Shown in pieces: positions 1-7,042 of a DNA stretch of 64,000 nt. The DNA comes from Agromyces mediolanus (GTDB lineage: Bacteria > Actinomycetota > Actinomycetes > Actinomycetales > Microbacteriaceae). A model generated the notes under the pieces. That model did not search any database. It worked only from the letters and a program-made list of their open reading frames with translations, and was not told where the DNA came from. A program made the translations under genes and the position numbers. The stretch is from positions 798,780 through 862,779 of the forward strand of contig NZ_BMRJ01000002.1 in assembly GCF_014648575.1 (NCBI RefSeq), in the 5' to 3' direction. The stretch's first letter is position 1. Each line of letters starts with the position of its first letter.

Positions 1-291
1 GTCGAGGCCGCGATCGAGCGGATCCGCGCCCGGGTCGACGGCAAACCCCTCTACATCTCGATCGACATCGACGTGCTCGACCCGGCGCACGCGCCCGGCA
101 CCGGCACCCCCGAGGCCGGCGGGCTGACGAGCCGGGAGCTGCTCCGGATCATCCGCGCCCTCGCCGACCAGCGCATCGTCGGTGCCGACGTGGTCGAGGT
201 CGCGCCCGCCTACGACCACGCCCAGCTCACCGCCGTCGCCGCCTCGCACGTGGCGTACGAGCTGATCAGCGCGATGGCCCCGCGCGGCTGA
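1..291 (+). CDS. Ureohydrolase (arginase/agmatinase family), C-terminal part
   Basis: The frame is open from base 1 and ends at a TGA, leaving 96 residues of a protein of usually 300-350. Residues 19-28 read [10 protein letters not shown], the Asp-x-Asp motif that binds the two Mn ions, followed by [10 protein letters not shown], the substrate-side loop of the family. These enzymes hydrolyse a guanidino compound (agmatine, guanidinobutyrate, arginine or related) to urea plus an amine. The fragment cannot tell which substrate is used. It is followed by an NTF2-like protein, an NCS1 permease and a cyclase-family amidase in the same direction, which suggests uptake and breakdown of an N-rich small molecule. 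Truncated only by the window edge. Confidence 0.9.
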   Translation, partial: VEAAIERIRARVDGKPLYISIDIDVLDPAHAPGTGTPEAGGLTSRELLRIIRALADQRIVGADVVEVAPAYDHAQLTAVAASHVAYELISAMAPRG

Positions 292-328
292 GCCCCACCC
301 CCGCATCACCGGATCGAAGGAGACCCCG

Positions 329-730
329 ATGACCACCCGAACCCCCAGCACCGAGGAGGTGCTCGCCGCCGCCGACGCGATCATCGACGCCTTCGCGGCG
401 ACCGACGGCGAGCGCTACTTCGCCGGCTTCGCGCCCGAGGCGAGCTTCCTCTTCCACACCGAGTCGGCCAGGCTCGACGACCGCGCCGCCTACGAGGCGC
501 TCTGGCAGGGCTGGGTCGAGGGCGGATGGCGCGTGCTCGACTGCCGCTCCACCGCCCGTCTCGTGCAGGCGTACCCCGGCGGCGCGGTCTTCAGCCACGA
601 CGTCGCCACCCGGGTCGACACGGGAGAGGGCGAGGACGCCTACCGCGAGCGGGAGACCATCGTCTTCCGCGTGCACGGCGAGCAGCTGCTCGCCGTGCAC
701 GAGCACCTCTCCCCGGCATCCGCCGACTGA
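329..730 (+). CDS. NTF2-like/SnoaL-like (DUF4440-type) small protein
   Basis: A 133-residue protein with the pattern of the NTF2-like fold: an N-terminal helix (EEVLAAADAIIDAFAATDGERY), then FAPEASFLFHTE and a C-terminal beta meander ending in FRVHGEQLLAVHEHLSP. Members of this group are small ligand-binding proteins or isomerase-like enzymes acting on polar substrates. The start follows a strong ribosome binding site (GAAGGAG). It lies 37 bp after the ureohydrolase and 47 bp before the NCS1 permease, so it is probably co-transcribed with both. No catalytic residue can be assigned. It may be an accessory enzyme for the same substrate. Confidence 0.75.
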   Translation: MTTRTPSTEEVLAAADAIIDAFAATDGERYFAGFAPEASFLFHTESARLDDRAAYEALWQGWVEGGWRVLDCRSTARLVQAYPGGAVFSHDVATRVDTGEGEDAYRERETIVFRVHGEQLLAVHEHLSPASAD

Positions 731-777
731 GCCGCCCCGGCCGACCCCGACCCCCCCACATCCCCCAGGAGCACGCA

Positions 778-2283
778 ATGTCGCTGTATCGCCGTCTCGA
801 CCGCCGCCTCGCGGCGCAGTCCGACACTTCGGGGCCGGTCCGCGGCACCCTCTCCACGCCGCGGATCGGCATGATCTGGCTCGCGGCCAACCTCGTCGTC
901 ACGACCCTGCTCACCGGCACCCTGTTCGTGCCGGGCGTCGAGTACGGCACGGCGATCACGATGATCGTCGCGGGCACCGTCGCGGGCGCCGTCGTGCTCA
1001 CCCTGATCGGCAACATCGGCACCCGCACGGGCCTGCCGACGATGGCGCTCGCCCGCGGGGCCTTCGGCACGCGCGGCGGCTTCCTGCCGATGGCGGCGAA
1101 CCTCGTCATCCTGATGGGCTGGAGCTGGGTGCAGGCGATGCTCGCCGGCGTCACGGTCGACGCCCTCGTGTCGAGCCTCACGGGCTTCTCGAACCCGATC
1201 CTCTTCTCCGTGCTGTGCCAGACGATCGTCGTGCTGCTCGCGATCTTCGGCCACGAGGGCATCGCGAAGGTCGAGCCCTGGCTCGCGGTGCTCATGCTCG
1301 CGATCATCGCCTGGATCTTCTTCATCGCCTTCACGAGCTTCGCGCCCGGCGACTACTTCGCCATCCCCGCCGACCCCTCGATCGGGCAGACCCCCGCGAT
1401 CGTGCTCGACATCGTCGTCGCGACCGCGGTCAGCTGGACGGTGCTCTCGGCCGACTTCAACCGGCTCGCCGCGACGAGCCGGGCCGGGTTCCTCGGCGCG
1501 GGGCTCGGCTACACCCTCTCCACCGTCATCGCGATGACGCTCGGCGCGACGGCGATCGGCTACGTCATCCTGAGCGGCGGGGAGCCGCTCGCCTTCGATC
1601 CGAGCGTGCTCGTGGCGGCGTTCGGCGCCCCGATCGCGATCGTCATCTTCGTCTCGGTGATGGCGACGAACTCGATGGTCGTCTACGGCATGACCACGTC
1701 GATCGTGCACGCCGCCGCGGGGCGGGCGAAGCTGCGCTTCCTGCCGACGGCGCTCGTCGTCGGGGCGATCTCGATCCTCGGGGCGACGTGGCTCGCCTTG
1801 CTCGATCAGTTCACGAACTTCCTCATCGTGATCGGCGCGTTCTTCGTGCCGGTGTTCGCGATCATGATCGTCGACTACTACCTCGTGAAGCGCGCGAGCT
1901 ACACCGTGGACCTCCTGCGCCGCCGCGGCGGCCGCTACTGGTACCTCGGCGGGGTGAACTGGATCGCGGTGGGCGCCTGGGCGGTCGGCGCCGCGGTCTC
2001 GTACCTCTGGGTGTACGTCTGGCCGAGCCCGGTCGGGGCGACGATCCCGGCCTTCGTCGTGACGTTCACGATCTACCTGCTCGCGATGCTGCCCGAGCGG
2101 GCGCGCACCGGCCGGGAGGCGAGCGTGCACCTCGCCGACGCGGTCGTGCAGGCCGACACCACCGGGATCCAGGCGATGGACGAGGCGGTCCTCGGCGACG
2201 TCGAGCGCGCCATCGAGGCGAGGCGTCGCGCGAAGGCCGCAGCCGACGCGGATGCCTCGGCGGGCACCGGTCGCGATGCGTGA
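778..2283 (+). CDS. NCS1-family permease (cytosine/purine/allantoin/hydantoin type)
   Basis: The 501-residue membrane protein has about 12 hydrophobic segments and the NCS1 order: a polar N-terminus, GMIWLAANLVVTT in TM1, ALARGAFGTRG after TM2, and GWSWVQAML in TM3. Family members take up nucleobases, hydantoins, thiamine or allantoin with H+ or Na+. The ATG at 778 is preceded by GGAG. The open frame continues upstream, but that part is the opposite-frame shadow of the NTF2-like gene. About 60 polar, Ala- and Asp-rich residues follow the last TM. The TGA overlaps the start of the cyclase gene by 8 bp, so the pair is translationally coupled. The substrate is unknown and presumably matches the ureohydrolase and cyclase. 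Confidence 0.88.
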   Translation: MSLYRRLDRRLAAQSDTSGPVRGTLSTPRIGMIWLAANLVVTTLLTGTLFVPGVEYGTAITMIVAGTVAGAVVLTLIGNIGTRTGLPTMALARGAFGTRGGFLPMAANLVILMGWSWVQAMLAGVTVDALVSSLTGFSNPILFSVLCQTIVVLLAIFGHEGIAKVEPWLAVLMLAIIAWIFFIAFTSFAPGDYFAIPADPSIGQTPAIVLDIVVATAVSWTVLSADFNRLAATSRAGFLGAGLGYTLSTVIAMTLGATAIGYVILSGGEPLAFDPSVLVAAFGAPIAIVIFVSVMATNSMVVYGMTTSIVHAAAGRAKLRFLPTALVVGAISILGATWLALLDQFTNFLIVIGAFFVPVFAIMIVDYYLVKRASYTVDLLRRRGGRYWYLGGVNWIAVGAWAVGAAVSYLWVYVWPSPVGATIPAFVVTFTIYLLAMLPERARTGREASVHLADAVVQADTTGIQAMDEAVLGDVERAIEARRRAKAAADADASAGTGRDA

Positions 2284-2917
2284 GCTCAGCCGCCCGATCG
2301 GCTCGGGCATGCGCGTCTACCCCGGCGACCCCGAGGTCGTGATCGAGCCGGCGCTGCACCTCGACCGCGACGGGGTCGACGTCGCCCGGCTGCACCTCGG
2401 CTCGCACACCGGCACCCACCTCGACGCGCCCTCGCACACCGTCGCCGGTGGGCGGACGACGGGCGGCATCGGCCTCGACGAGCTCGTCGGCGAGGCGCTC
2501 GTCGTGCACCTCGACGGGCTCGTCGCCGGGCAGCGCTACGGGCTCGTCGAGCTCGAGCGGGCGCTCGGCGGCCCGCTGCCCGAGCGCGTGCCGCCGATCG
2601 TGGTCCTCGACACCGGCTGGGCCGAGCGCTTCGACACCGAGGAGGTGCTCGACCACCCCGCGCTCGACCCGGCCGCCGCGGCAGAGCTCGTGCGCCGCGG
2701 GATGCACGTGCTCGCCGTCGATACGCTGAGCCCCGACCCGAGCTCGGACGGCGGGGAGGCCGGCTTCCCCGTGCACGAGGTCGTGCTCGGCGGCGACCGG
2801 CTCATCGTCGAGAACCTGTGCGGCCTCGCCGGGCTGCCGGAGCGGATCCGGGTGGGCTTCTTCCCGCTCCGGGTCGACCTCGACGGAGCCCCGGTGCGGG
2901 CGGTCGCGTTCGGCTGA
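2276..2917 (+). CDS. Cyclase-family metal-dependent amidohydrolase (kynurenine-formamidase-like)
   Basis: A 213-residue protein with the family signature GSHTGTHLDAPSH (HxGTHxDxPxH), the metal-binding and catalytic motif of PF04199. Residues LSRPIGSGMRVYPGDP at the N-terminus are also typical. Members hydrolyse N-formylkynurenine, isatin or other cyclic or acyl amides. The start at ATG 2276 lies inside the end of the permease gene (8-bp overlap). An earlier in-frame ATG at 2252 would make the overlap longer and has no ribosome binding site. With the ureohydrolase and NCS1 permease this may form a route for a ring-containing N compound, which is inference. Its last 116 bp are overlapped antisense by the run-on ABC-F frame. 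Confidence 0.85.
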   Translation: MRELSRPIGSGMRVYPGDPEVVIEPALHLDRDGVDVARLHLGSHTGTHLDAPSHTVAGGRTTGGIGLDELVGEALVVHLDGLVAGQRYGLVELERALGGPLPERVPPIVVLDTGWAERFDTEEVLDHPALDPAAAAELVRRGMHVLAVDTLSPDPSSDGGEAGFPVHEVVLGGDRLIVENLCGLAGLPERIRVGFFPLRVDLDGAPVRAVAFG

Positions 2918-4808
2918 GCCGCGGCGACCGCGCCCGCCCCGCCCCGTCCCGCGCCCGTCCCGCCCCACCCACCCACCCGCTCCGCCCCGCCCCACCCACC
3001 CGCTCCGGCGTGTCGTCACTTTTTGCGGGTGCTGGCGCCGCGCGACCCGCAAATACTGACGTCTTGCCGGGTGGGGCGGGCGGAGAGGCGGGGCTGGGCG
3101 GAGGGGGATGAAGGGGGTGGGTCAGACGGGCGGGCAGGGCGCCCCGGCCGCCGAGTTCGAGCCGCGCGCCGCGGAAGCGCTCCCGCAGCCGCCGGTCGTG
3201 CGTGACGAGCACGACCGCCCCCGCGAAGCCCGCGACGGCCGCCTCGAGCTCGTCGACGAGGAGCGGCGCGAGGTGGTTCGTCGGCTCATCGAGGAGCAGC
3301 AGCTCGAAGTCCCGGCTCGCGAGCAGCGCGAGCTCCAGCCGGCGGCGCTGCCCGTACGACAGGCCGCCGAGCGGGCGCTCGAGCTCGGACTCGTGGAACA
3401 GGCCGAGCGCCAGCAGACGCTCGGCCGCGGCATCCCGCCCCTCGCGGAGCCCCGCCGCGTACGCCTCGACGAGCGGGCGCCGCGGATCGTCGATCCGGCC
3501 GGCCTGCTGGCGCAGCCAGCCCACGGCGCCGCGTCGGGCGACCCCGCCCGCGGCGGCCGGGAGCTCGCCCGCGAGGGTGCGCAGCAGCGTCGTCTTGCCT
3601 GCGCCGTTCGGGCCGGTGACGAGCAGCCGATCGCCCGGGCCCAGCTCGAAGTCGGGCACCGGCTCGCCGAGCACCGTCAGCCCCGCGACACGGAGGATCG
3701 GCGCGGCGGGCGGCGCGCTCGGCGCACCCTGCTCCGCCGAGGCATCCGCCCGCGCCCGCAGTGCGCCCGCCGTGAACCGCAGCGGCTCCGGCGGCGGGGC
3801 GACCGGCTCCGCCGCGAGCCGTGCGAGCCGTTCCTTCGCGTTGCGGATGCGGCCCATGGCGCCGTGATCGCGGCCGCGCGCACGGAACGCCCCGGCCCCC
3901 ATGCCCGGCTTGTCGAGCTTGCGGGGGATGGCCGCGAGCCGTCCGGCATTGGCCTCCAGCAGCGCGAGGTGGCGCTCCCGCTCGGCGAGCCACGCCTCGT
4001 GCGCGAGCCGCCGGCGCTCCCGCTCCGCCGCTTTCGCCGCGAGATAGCCGGCGTAGCCGTCGCCGTAGCGGGTGACGCCGCGGTCGGCGAGCTCCCAGAT
4101 CGCGCTCGTCCAACGCGCGAGGAAGGCGCGGTCGTGCGAGGCCGCGACGACGGTGCCCCGGTGCCTGGCGAGCGCGGCGACGAGCCAGTCCCAGGCGTCG
4201 TCGTCGAGGTCGTTCGTCGGCTCGTCGAGCAGCAGCAGCTCGGCGTTCGAGGCGAGCGCGGCGGCGAGCACGATCCGCGCCCGCTCCCCGCCGGAGAGCG
4301 TGCGCCACTCCCGGGAGCGGTCGACGTCGCCGACGCCGAGCGCGGCGAGCCCCGCGTCCAGCCGGGCCGGGGCGCCGTAGCCGTCGCGCGCCTCGTAGCG
4401 GTCGACGAGCGCGGCGTACCGGGCGAGGGCGGCGTCGAGCTGCGGGCCGTCGAGGCCCACGCCGCCGGGACCGGCGAGCTCGGCCCCGGCTTCGGCGATC
4501 TCGGCCTCGAGCTCGCGCAGCTCCCGCCAGCAGGCGTCGATCGCCTCGGCGACGGTCGCCCGGTCGGGCAGCTCGAGCGATTGCTCGAGCGCGCTGACCC
4601 CGCCGGGCGCGACGAGCGTCCGTTCGCCGGCGTCGGGCACGAGCTCGCCGGCGATGAGCCGGAGCAGCGTCGTCTTGCCCGCGCCGTTGTCGCCGACGAG
4701 CGCGATGCGCTCGCCCGCGCCGAGCTCGAGGTCGACCCGGTCGAGCACGAGGTGCTCCGCGAAGCGCAGGCTCGCGCCGCGGAGGGAGAGATGGATTCGG
4801 GCGGTCAT
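2802..4808 (-). CDS. ABC-F family ATPase (ribosome-protection type) with run-on C-terminus
   Basis: Two ATP-binding cassettes without membrane segments. Cassette 1 has GDNGAGKTT, LSGGERARI and LLLDEPTNDLD. Cassette 2 has GPNGAGKTT, LSYGQRRRLEL and LLLDEPTNHL. The linker is long, charged and Arg-rich, as in ABC-F proteins that enter the ribosomal E site. The ATG at 4808 (MTARIHLSL) begins the first cassette. Recognisable sequence ends near 3110-3150 (about 560 residues). No stop follows, so the frame runs through the intergenic repeat and into the 3' end of the cyclase gene, adding about 110 Pro/Arg/Gly-rich residues (668 in total against a usual 530-560). The tail looks like translated non-coding sequence: either the stop was lost or there is a base error. 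Likely role: antibiotic resistance or translation-factor ATPase. Confidence 0.85.
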   Translation of the reverse strand: MTARIHLSLRGASLRFAEHLVLDRVDLELGAGERIALVGDNGAGKTTLLRLIAGELVPDAGERTLVAPGGVSALEQSLELPDRATVAEAIDACWRELRELEAEIAEAGAELAGPGGVGLDGPQLDAALARYAALVDRYEARDGYGAPARLDAGLAALGVGDVDRSREWRTLSGGERARIVLAAALASNAELLLLDEPTNDLDDDAWDWLVAALARHRGTVVAASHDRAFLARWTSAIWELADRGVTRYGDGYAGYLAAKAAERERRRLAHEAWLAERERHLALLEANAGRLAAIPRKLDKPGMGAGAFRARGRDHGAMGRIRNAKERLARLAAEPVAPPPEPLRFTAGALRARADASAEQGAPSAPPAAPILRVAGLTVLGEPVPDFELGPGDRLLVTGPNGAGKTTLLRTLAGELPAAAGGVARRGAVGWLRQQAGRIDDPRRPLVEAYAAGLREGRDAAAERLLALGLFHESELERPLGGLSYGQRRRLELALLASRDFELLLLDEPTNHLAPLLVDELEAAVAGFAGAVVLVTHDRRLRERFRGARLELGGRGALPARLTHPLHPPPPSPASPPAPPGKTSVFAGRAAPAPAKSDDTPERVGGAGRSGWVGGAGRARDGAGRARSPRLSRTRPPAPGLRRGRPGAGRSPPGSAPAARRGRTGSRR
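3012..3063. repeat. Dispersed inverted repeat, copy A
   Basis: Two 19-base arms, 3012-3030 and 3045-3063, are complementary at 16 of 19 positions around a 14-base centre (right arm ACCCGCAAATACTGACGTC). A second copy with the same arms and the GCGCGACCCGC centre occurs at 26269-26320. Both copies sit between the 3' ends of convergent genes. No U-run follows either arm, so it is not an ordinary intrinsic terminator. A REP-like repeat or a protein-binding palindrome (TGACGTC core) is more likely. Confidence 0.7.
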
Positions 4809-5026
4809 GTGCGACTCGCAATCTCGATCCGTCGATCGGCGCACGGGCCGGCTTCGTCGTCGAAGCGCCGGTGGCGGGCGCGCGGAGCGGGCGCGGCGCG
4901 CGATCACGGATCGGGGTGAGGATGGCCGGCACCCGACGGTGCCTGGAACGGATGCCGCGGAGCGATGCTCGACGCGGCGGGGCCACCTCAGTGGCGGATC
5001 AGCGTACCCATAGGTGCACGACCGTA
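4809..5026 (-). promoter_or_regulatory. ABC-F leader with possible upstream peptide and hairpins
   Basis: About 260 bases separate the sigma-factor gene from the ABC-F start. On the minus strand a TACGGT -10-like box (5021-5026) precedes an eight-codon frame, ATG 5011 to TGA 4988, encoding MGTLIRH. Between it and the ABC-F ATG lie two short perfect stems: 4928-4933 with 4938-4943 (GGCACC/GGTGCC) and 4851-4856 with 4861-4866 (GCTTCG/CGAAGC). Leader peptide plus hairpins is the layout of drug-sensing attenuators of ABC-F resistance genes. This is inferred from layout alone. Confidence 0.35.
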
Positions 5027-5070
5027 GCAGCGACCCTCGGGCGGGCGCAAGGGCGAGCCGTCGGGCGCCG

Positions 5071-5994
5071 CTACGCCGAGAGGCCCTGCCAGCGGGCGAG
5101 CTTCTCCGGGTTGCGCACGAGCCAGAGCTCCGAGAGCCGGCCCTCGCGCACCTCGACCGAGACCACCGTGTCGACGACGCCGTCCTGGGCGAAGACCGCG
5201 ACGTAGCCCGAGGCCGCGTCCCGCAGCGAGATCGACAGCCCCTCGCCGCGCTTCGCGATGATGCCCAGCACGTAGCGCGCGACGTGCTCGGCGCCGAGGA
5301 CGGGCCGGCGGGCGGCCGAGACGATGCCGCCGCCGTCGGAGACGAGCCGGGCGTCGGGGTCGAGCAGCTCCACGAGCGCCTCGATCCGGCCCGTCGCGGC
5401 CGCCGCGAGGAAGGCGTGCACGACCGCCGCGTGCTGCTCGGCCGACGCCGCCCCCGCGCGTCCCGCGCGCACCCGCGCCCTGGCACTGGAGGCGAGCTGC
5501 CGGCAGGCGCCGGGGGAGCGGCCGACGACCTCGGCGATCTCCGCGAAGGGCAGACCGAAGGCCTCGTGCAGCACGAAGGCGACGCGCTCGGCGGGGGTCA
5601 GCGTCTCCAGCACCACGAGCATCGCGGTCGACACGCCCTCGGCGAGCTCGGCGTGCTCGGCGGGGTCCGCCGGCGGTGCCGCGGCGAAGCGGCCGCCGAA
5701 CACGCCGGGGGCGTCGGGCAGCGGCTCGGGCAGCCACTCGCCGACGTAGGCCTCGCGGCGGGCGCGGGCCGAGCCGAGCTCGTCCAGGCAGATCCGGCCG
5801 ACCACCCTCGTGAGCCACGCGCCGGGGGAGCGGATCTCCGCCCGCTCCACCTCGGGCAGGCGCAGCCAGCGCTCGTAGCCGGACTGCACCGCGTCCTCCG
5901 CCTCGGCGAAGGAGCCGAGCAGGCGGTACGCGAGGCCGAGGAGGGCCGGGCGTTCCGCGGCGACCGCGTCGGACGAGGCATCCACCGTGCTCAT
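5071..5994 (-). CDS. ECF sigma factor, ECF41/SigJ type with SnoaL-like C-terminal domain
   Basis: A 307-residue sigma factor. Region 2 is near LLGLAYRLLGSFAEAEDAVQSGYERW and region 4 near LTPAERVAFVLHEAFGLPFAEIAEVVGRS. A fused NTF2/SnoaL-like domain follows region 4. The three hallmarks of group ECF41 are present: WLPEPL between the regions, DGGG in the extension, and NPEKLARW at the C-terminus. In this group the extension controls sigma activity instead of an anti-sigma factor. The start is taken at ATG 5994 (MSTVDASSD), because the longer frame upstream runs into the divergent gene. Six bases before the ATG is CAGGCT, a possible leaderless -10. The divergent SDR gene is the expected regulated partner. 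Confidence 0.92.
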   Translation of the reverse strand: MSTVDASSDAVAAERPALLGLAYRLLGSFAEAEDAVQSGYERWLRLPEVERAEIRSPGAWLTRVVGRICLDELGSARARREAYVGEWLPEPLPDAPGVFGGRFAAAPPADPAEHAELAEGVSTAMLVVLETLTPAERVAFVLHEAFGLPFAEIAEVVGRSPGACRQLASSARARVRAGRAGAASAEQHAAVVHAFLAAAATGRIEALVELLDPDARLVSDGGGIVSAARRPVLGAEHVARYVLGIIAKRGEGLSISLRDAASGYVAVFAQDGVVDTVVSVEVREGRLSELWLVRNPEKLARWQGLSA

Positions 5995-6026
5995 GCGCCC
6001 AGCCTGCCACGCCCGGCGCGCCCGCC

Positions 6027-6051
6027 TGACATTCCACGGCGCTGCGTCGTC
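6027..6051 (+). promoter_or_regulatory. Candidate ECF41 promoter for the SDR gene
   Basis: TGACATT (6027-6033) and CGTC (6048-6051) stand 14 bases apart in the region between the ECF41 gene and its divergent neighbour. This resembles the TGTCACA ... CGTC form reported for ECF41 targets. The -10 element lies 60 bases before the GTG of the SDR. The match at -35 is imperfect. Confidence 0.4.
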
Positions 6052-6111
6052 GGAGTCGTGAGGGCGGGCGCCGGGCCCGCCGAGGGCCGCGGGCCCGGAA
6101 CGGAGGACACG

Positions 6112-6852
6112 GTGAGGATCGCCATCGCAGGAGGGACCGGCACGGTCGGCCGGCACATCGTCGAGGTCGCGCGCGAGCGCGGGCACGAGACGGTCGTGCT
6201 CGCCCGCTCCGCCGGCGTCGACCTCACGACGGGGGCTGGGCTCGCCGCCGCGCTCGCCGGGGTCGACGCCGTCGTCGACGCGGCGAACGTCAACGCCATC
6301 GACCGGGAGACCGCCGAACGCTTCTTCACGGGCACCTCGCGCACGCTCCTCGCCGCCGAACGCGAGGCGGGCGTCGGCCATCACGTGCTGCTCTCGATCG
6401 TCGGCATCGACCGGATCCCCTACGCCTACTACGAGGCGAAGCTCGCCCAGGAGGGCGTGGTCGAGGCCGGGGGCGTGCCCTACACGATCCTGCGGGCGAC
6501 GCAGTTCCACGAGTTCGCCGGCCAGATGGCGGGGCGGCTCCGGGTCGCGGGCATCCAGCTCGCGGCGCGGATGCGCACGCAGCCGATCGCGGCCCGCGAG
6601 GTCGCCGAGCACCTCGTCGCGCTCGCCGAGGGCACGCCGCGGGGTCGCGCGCGCGACCTCGCCGGCCCGCGCGAGGAGCAGCTGGCCGAGCTCATCCGCC
6701 GGCTCGTCCGCGCCGAGGGCCGGCGCGGGCCCGTGCTGCCGGTGTCCCTGCCCATCCGGGGCATGGGCGAGATGCGCCGCGGTGCCGCGCTGCCCGGCCC
6801 GGACGCCGAGCTCGGGCGGCAGACGTTCGCGGAGTGGCTCGCGGACCGCTGA
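6112..6852 (+). CDS. NmrA-like/atypical SDR NAD(P)-binding protein, likely ECF41 target
   Basis: A 246-residue Rossmann protein. The N-terminus RIAIAGGTGTVGRHIVEVARERGH has the GxxGxxG dinucleotide-binding motif. Residues YYEAKLAQEG follow, and VPYTILRATQFHEFAGQ is typical of NmrA-like SDRs. The GTG at 6112 is chosen because GGAGG stands 4 bases upstream and the Rossmann strand begins directly. It is divergent from the ECF41 sigma gene. ECF41 regulons usually contain one gene for a carboxymuconolactone decarboxylase, an oxidoreductase or an epimerase, and this fits the oxidoreductase/epimerase class. The substrate is unknown. Confidence 0.85.
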   Translation: MRIAIAGGTGTVGRHIVEVARERGHETVVLARSAGVDLTTGAGLAAALAGVDAVVDAANVNAIDRETAERFFTGTSRTLLAAEREAGVGHHVLLSIVGIDRIPYAYYEAKLAQEGVVEAGGVPYTILRATQFHEFAGQMAGRLRVAGIQLAARMRTQPIAAREVAEHLVALAEGTPRGRARDLAGPREEQLAELIRRLVRAEGRRGPVLPVSLPIRGMGEMRRGAALPGPDAELGRQTFAEWLADR

Positions 6853-6889
6853 CGCCGGCGGGATGCCGAGGCTCCCTCGTGCACCCCGG

Positions 6890-6933
6890 GTTCACCGCCC
6901 CGTCATCCGAGGGTCAGCCCCGGGTCATCCGCC
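6890..6933 (+). promoter_or_regulatory. PHO box: four tandem 11-bp repeats
   Basis: Four contiguous 11-base units are GTTCACCGCCC, CGTCATCCGAG, GGTCAGCCCCG and GGTCATCCGCC. They match the direct-repeat unit (G-G/T-TCAYYYR-G/C-G) bound by PhoP in actinobacteria. They stand 110 bases before a secreted phosphatase gene, which is the expected kind of target. A further TTCAC at 6939-6943 is out of register. Confidence 0.7.
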
Positions 6934-6961
6934 GCCGATTCACTGGGCGAAAGCCCGCGCT

Positions 6962-6990
6962 CCGCACCCGCCCATTCCGGGCGGGTGCGG
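6962..6990 (+). other. Perfect 12-bp hairpin between PHO box and phosphatase
   Basis: CCGCACCCGCCC (6962-6973) and its exact complement (6979-6990) enclose a 5-base loop. No U-run follows. It may terminate the SDR transcript or form a structure in the phosphatase mRNA leader. The sequence does not decide which. Confidence 0.55.
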
Positions 6991-7042
6991 TCGCGCGCGC
7001 CCGGACGAGTGAACGCGCGAGACGAATGAGGATGACACGACG

